Shown: one piece after another, positions 6,188-8,759 of the stretch
Position numbering within the stretch: position 1 is the stretch's first letter
How the letters are laid out: every line of letters starts with the position of its first letter
Source of the DNA: Candidatus Iainarchaeum sp.
GTDB lineage: Archaea; Iainarchaeota; Iainarchaeia; Iainarchaeales; JAAZKV01
Assembly (NCBI GenBank): GCA_026397035.1
Contig: JAPLVQ010000121.1
Location: 1-8,759 of the forward strand
DNA length: 8,759 nucleotides
Direction of reading: 5' to 3'
Translations under genes and position numbers: made by a program
Notes under the pieces: model-generated
The model's input: only the letters and a program-made list of their open reading frames with translations
Databases searched by the model: none
Told to the model about the DNA's origin: nothing

Positions 6188-7323
6188 TTTGATACCGCCA
6201 TAAGTATTCTTTTTGTTATAAACATCCAGTTATACTTTTTTTTAATCAAATTTAGATTGTTCTTCTTTATTAAGTTTATATTGGCTGTTTTTACAAGCGC
6301 TTTTTTGTAAGCAGTGAGTATTTCTTCTGTTGATTCTTCGTTAACTAAAAAACCGTTTTTATCCTCTTTAACTATTTCTTTTAAATTTCCAATATTACTT
6401 GCAATAATAGGTTTACCGCAAGCCATTGCGTCAAAAACTTTAATTGGAGAATAATAGTATTCATATTTTTTTATTGCTGGGTAGTTTCTATCAAATAAAG
6501 CTATACAAGCTTCGCTTGAATTAATATAATCTGAGAGTTCTTCAAAAGGTACTTTTCCTAAAAAATATACTTGGGGTATTTTCTCTTGACTAGAAAAGCT
6601 TTCAAGTTCTTTCTTTTTATCTCCTTCTCCTGCAAGAAGAAAAACAGCTTCCGGATAATATTCATTGATTTTTTTAAATGCTAGTAATGCATTTTTTAAA
6701 CAATGCCATTTTTGAAAGCTCCCACTGTAAAAAATAGTTTTTCCTTTTAAATTATACTTTTTTACAACTTTTTGATTTGGCTTTTTGGGATTAAATAGTT
6801 TAGGATTTGACCCATGCCAAGTAAGTAACTGCTTTTCTTTTGGAATTTTGTTAAACATGCATTTGTGAGTGCCTGTAACAATATCAGCATATTTTATAGT
6901 ATAAAAAAACCATTTTTTAATTAAGTGAAAAAATATTGAATTCTCTGACGATTCTATTGGCTCATTCATTTCAATAATGGTTCTTGCTCCAAGCTTTTTG
7001 CCGATAATTATCCCCTGATTTCCAAAGATTCTGTTCCTTTGCCAAATTAAATCAATATTTTCTTCGGTAAAGACTCTTTTTACTTCTTTTTTAAGATTAT
7101 TGAACAGGAAGAGATTCTTTTTTAAAGAACTTTTTGGAAGTTTTATCCTTACATATTTTACAGATCTAATTTCTTCTTTTATGGGTTGTTTGCCGTCATT
7201 TTTACATAAAACAAATACTTTATGTCCTAGTTCTTTAAGTGAGTTAATTGTTTCTTGAACGTGAGTACTTCCTCCATGAAAACCTGGCAAGGAAATATCT
7301 TCTGCAATGTACAATATATTCAT
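6184..7323 (-). CDS. GT4-family glycosyltransferase
   Basis: This GT-B retaining glycosyltransferase has 379 residues. The N-terminal domain opens with MNILYIAEDISLPGFHGGSTHV, with the Gly-Gly loop at 17-18. The C-terminal domain begins with TIFYSGSFQKWH, then LLAGEGDKK, YFLGKVPFEEL, and the donor-binding segment SPIKVFDAMACGKPIIAS. In that segment the usual Glu of the F-E-x-M motif is Asp (residue 298). It ends with NIGNLKEIV and NGFLV. I chose the ATG at 7323 over the in-frame GTG at 7332, because that GTG is part of GTGAT, a Shine-Dalgarno-like site 4 nt before the ATG. Starting at GTG would add only three residues. The stop overlaps the start of the GT2 gene by 4 nt. Acceptor and donor are unknown; it would add an internal sugar to the surface glycan. 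Confidence 0.9.
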   Translation of the reverse strand: MNILYIAEDISLPGFHGGSTHVQETINSLKELGHKVFVLCKNDGKQPIKEEIRSVKYVRIKLPKSSLKKNLFLFNNLKKEVKRVFTEENIDLIWQRNRIFGNQGIIIGKKLGARTIIEMNEPIESSENSIFFHLIKKWFFYTIKYADIVTGTHKCMFNKIPKEKQLLTWHGSNPKLFNPKKPNQKVVKKYNLKGKTIFYSGSFQKWHCLKNALLAFKKINEYYPEAVFLLAGEGDKKKELESFSSQEKIPQVYFLGKVPFEELSDYINSSEACIALFDRNYPAIKKYEYYYSPIKVFDAMACGKPIIASNIGNLKEIVKEDKNGFLVNEESTEEILTAYKKALVKTANINLIKKNNLNLIKKKYNWMFITKRILMAVSK

Positions 7324-7384
7324 TTTAATCACTTTTTAATATTTGTTTTGGGTATCATATTCTTATTATTCTAATTAATTCAAT

Positions 7385-8497
7385 TTAATTTTTTTTCGAT
7401 AAATATATTACCGTGTCCATTACTTTTTCAACAGTTATTTGATCCATATAATCTTGTCTTGGCTTAATATCAAAGGTTCCTTTTGTATAACAAGGCCATT
7501 TTTGGTTATTTATTTGAAGCGCTTTTGAATTATTTTTGTTCTGGAAAAGAATTTTTGAATTTGTTGGACCAAAAAGGCCTATTGTTGGGCAATTTGATGC
7601 TAATGCGATATGCATTAGTCCTGTATCATTTCCTATAAATAGTTTTGATTTTGAGAACAAGTATAATGCTTCAGAAAGCGAAGTCTTTCCAGTCAAATCA
7701 AGCACTTTATTTGAGTTTTTTGGTGATTTTATCAAGTTTTTTGCTATGCTTACGCTGTTTTTTTCATTTTTTGCTCCGCAAAGCACTATTTGATATCCTT
7801 GTTCTAGTAGTTTGACTGATAAATTAAAATAATTCTCATTCCCCCAGTTCTTTGCTTCAGCTCCCTCTCTTGTATTAGGGTTAATAATAACAAATTTTTT
7901 CAATTTCTTACTTTTGATTAGTCTGTCAATCCATTTAAATTTTTTAATTTTAACTTTGTAATTTTGTTCTTTGTAGTCTATTCCAATTGCTTTTGGTATA
8001 AGTAAATAATTTTCAACCCATTTATTTGAAGAATTAGCGGTTTTGCTGTTTATTTTGAAATTAGCTGTTACTTTATTGCCCTTTAAAAAACCAAGGAGAT
8101 ATTTTGGCTTAAGTTTAAGCGCGGTTAGTGATGCTTTTGCGGAATCATTTAATGAAACCACTAAGTCAAATTTTTTTGGATTATTCTTTAGATTATTAAG
8201 TATTATTACTTGATTTATTGAAGGCGTATTTTTTGCAATGTCTGTTGAAGCTTCATTGCATAACACAGTTTTTTTTGCTTTTGGGAATTCTTTTGCAATA
8301 GCCTCAATTGCAGGAGTGGACATTAAATAATCCCCGATTCCATAAAGCTGGATGAATAAAATTGATTTTATTTCGCTTTTATGAAAATCCTTTCTGCCAA
8401 GCCAAAGTATTTTTATATAAGTCCGTACTGCCTTTCTTGCGATTTTTGTTACAAGATACTTGGTAATTCCATATTTTGAAAGTTCTTTGTCAGCCAT
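7385..8497 (-). CDS. GT9-family glycosyltransferase (heptosyltransferase-like)
   Basis: This 370-residue protein matches the ADP-heptose:LPS heptosyltransferase family (GT9, GT-B fold). After a basic N-terminal extension of about 44 residues comes SILFIQLYGIGDYLMSTPAIEAI, the family's N-terminal signature. Its Asp56 corresponds to the catalytic Asp of WaaC/WaaF. The C-terminal domain has VIINPNTREGAEAKNW, QIVLCGAKNE and DLTGKTSLSEAL. It also has FIGNDTGLMHIA with Asp291, Thr292, Gly293 and His296, followed by IGLFGPTN, which form the nucleotide-sugar site. GT9 proteins are best known from LPS core synthesis in Gram-negative bacteria, but relatives occur in archaeal surface-glycan clusters. 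No heptose-synthesis genes are in the window, so another sugar donor is likely. The start overlaps the upstream gene's stop by 8 nt, with GTGGGG as a possible ribosome binding site. The gap to the next gene is 61 nt. Confidence 0.9.
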   Translation of the reverse strand: MADKELSKYGITKYLVTKIARKAVRTYIKILWLGRKDFHKSEIKSILFIQLYGIGDYLMSTPAIEAIAKEFPKAKKTVLCNEASTDIAKNTPSINQVIILNNLKNNPKKFDLVVSLNDSAKASLTALKLKPKYLLGFLKGNKVTANFKINSKTANSSNKWVENYLLIPKAIGIDYKEQNYKVKIKKFKWIDRLIKSKKLKKFVIINPNTREGAEAKNWGNENYFNLSVKLLEQGYQIVLCGAKNEKNSVSIAKNLIKSPKNSNKVLDLTGKTSLSEALYLFSKSKLFIGNDTGLMHIALASNCPTIGLFGPTNSKILFQNKNNSKALQINNQKWPCYTKGTFDIKPRQDYMDQITVEKVMDTVIYLSKKN

Positions 8498-8759
8498 TTA
8501 ATTTCCCCACAATTAATCCTATCCCAAAAACTGCACTTCTTAGAAAAAGAATTATTGGACTGGCAATTGCTATTAATTTGTCTTTTTTAAGACACATAAT
8601 AAATAAGTCAATTCCAAGAAGAATATGCGCTGCTATTGAAGCAATCACAATCCAGAAAAATAAGGGAATTATTGCTGAGAATATTATTCCAATGACAAGC
8701 GCATAGAAGCAAAGGATTTGTAGTTTTAGACTTTGAGGAGTATAAGAATCTTTAATCAT
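8490..8759 (-). CDS. C-terminal part of a membrane protein, possibly a membrane-bound GT2 glycosyltransferase
   Basis: This open frame of 89 visible residues runs off the end of the window. The ATG sits exactly at the window edge and is probably internal. The visible part is mostly hydrophobic: two closely spaced helices at about 12-32 and 34-55, a short cytoplasmic-type loop (KKDK), and a third helix at about 62-84. It ends FLRSAVFGIGLIVGKLNG. This arrangement, with the (R)S.V.G.G...G.L ending, resembles the C-terminal membrane region of GT2 glycosyltransferases in polysaccharide clusters. The catalytic domain would lie beyond the window, so this is an inference from shape alone. The stop overlaps the GT9 start by 8 nt, indicating one operon. 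Confidence 0.6.
   Translation of the reverse strand: MIKDSYTPQSLKLQILCFYALVIGIIFSAIIPLFFWIVIASIAAHILLGIDLFIMCLKKDKLIAIASPIILFLRSAVFGIGLIVGKLNG

Noticed and set aside
7536..7793. Plus-strand open frame antisense to the GT9 gene
   Set aside because: It is fully contained opposite the conserved GT9 C-terminal domain, with no independent start signal.
1..8759. Search for CRISPR arrays, tRNA/rRNA, transposases, att sites, toxin-antitoxin or defence genes
   Set aside because: No spaced direct-repeat array, cloverleaf-like sequence, transposase-like protein or nuclease/toxin motif was seen. The genes with a recognised family all fit surface-glycan synthesis.

Overview
This is an AT-rich window from a glycan-assembly region. 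It most resembles a small-genome archaeon, possibly a DPANN lineage such as Woesearchaeota or Pacearchaeota. The archaeal signs are: two divergent genes with TATA-like boxes centred 26-28 nt upstream of their ATG and no Shine-Dalgarno (leaderless style); GGTGA/GGTGG-type ribosome binding sites before internal operon genes; repeated ATGA stop/start overlaps; and poly-T tracts without hairpins after genes. The taxonomic call is an inference. No marker gene is present.

Layout. (1) Plus strand, 1-2571: the 3' end of a membrane protein cut by the window edge, a GT4 glycosyltransferase whose natural start appears to be a non-standard ATT codon, and a GalE-like NAD-dependent nucleotide-sugar epimerase. 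(2) Minus strand, 4260-2622: a two-gene unit with a GT4 glycosyltransferase broken by an internal deletion plus frameshift, and a small SAM-dependent methyltransferase whose SAM-binding region looks shortened. (3) Plus strand, 4448-5416: an integral membrane protein of the LPG-synthase TM / UPF0104 family, divergent from unit 2 across a 187-bp regulatory gap. (4) Minus strand, 8759-5522: a tightly spaced operon with the end of a probable membrane glycosyltransferase, a GT9 (heptosyltransferase-like) enzyme, a GT4 glycosyltransferase and a GT2 polyprenyl-phosphate sugar transferase of the DPM1 type.

How the genes may fit together (inference): the GT2 enzyme would charge a polyprenyl phosphate with a sugar. 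The epimerase would supply a nucleotide sugar. The GT4 and GT9 enzymes would extend a cell-surface glycan at the cytoplasmic face. The membrane proteins would move or use lipid-linked sugars. The methyltransferase could cap a sugar.

I see no CRISPR array, transposase, tRNA, rRNA, toxin-antitoxin or defence module, and no convincing undescribed system. The most interesting points are the ATT start at 458, the damaged GT4/methyltransferase unit, and the compact divergent promoter region at 4261-4447.
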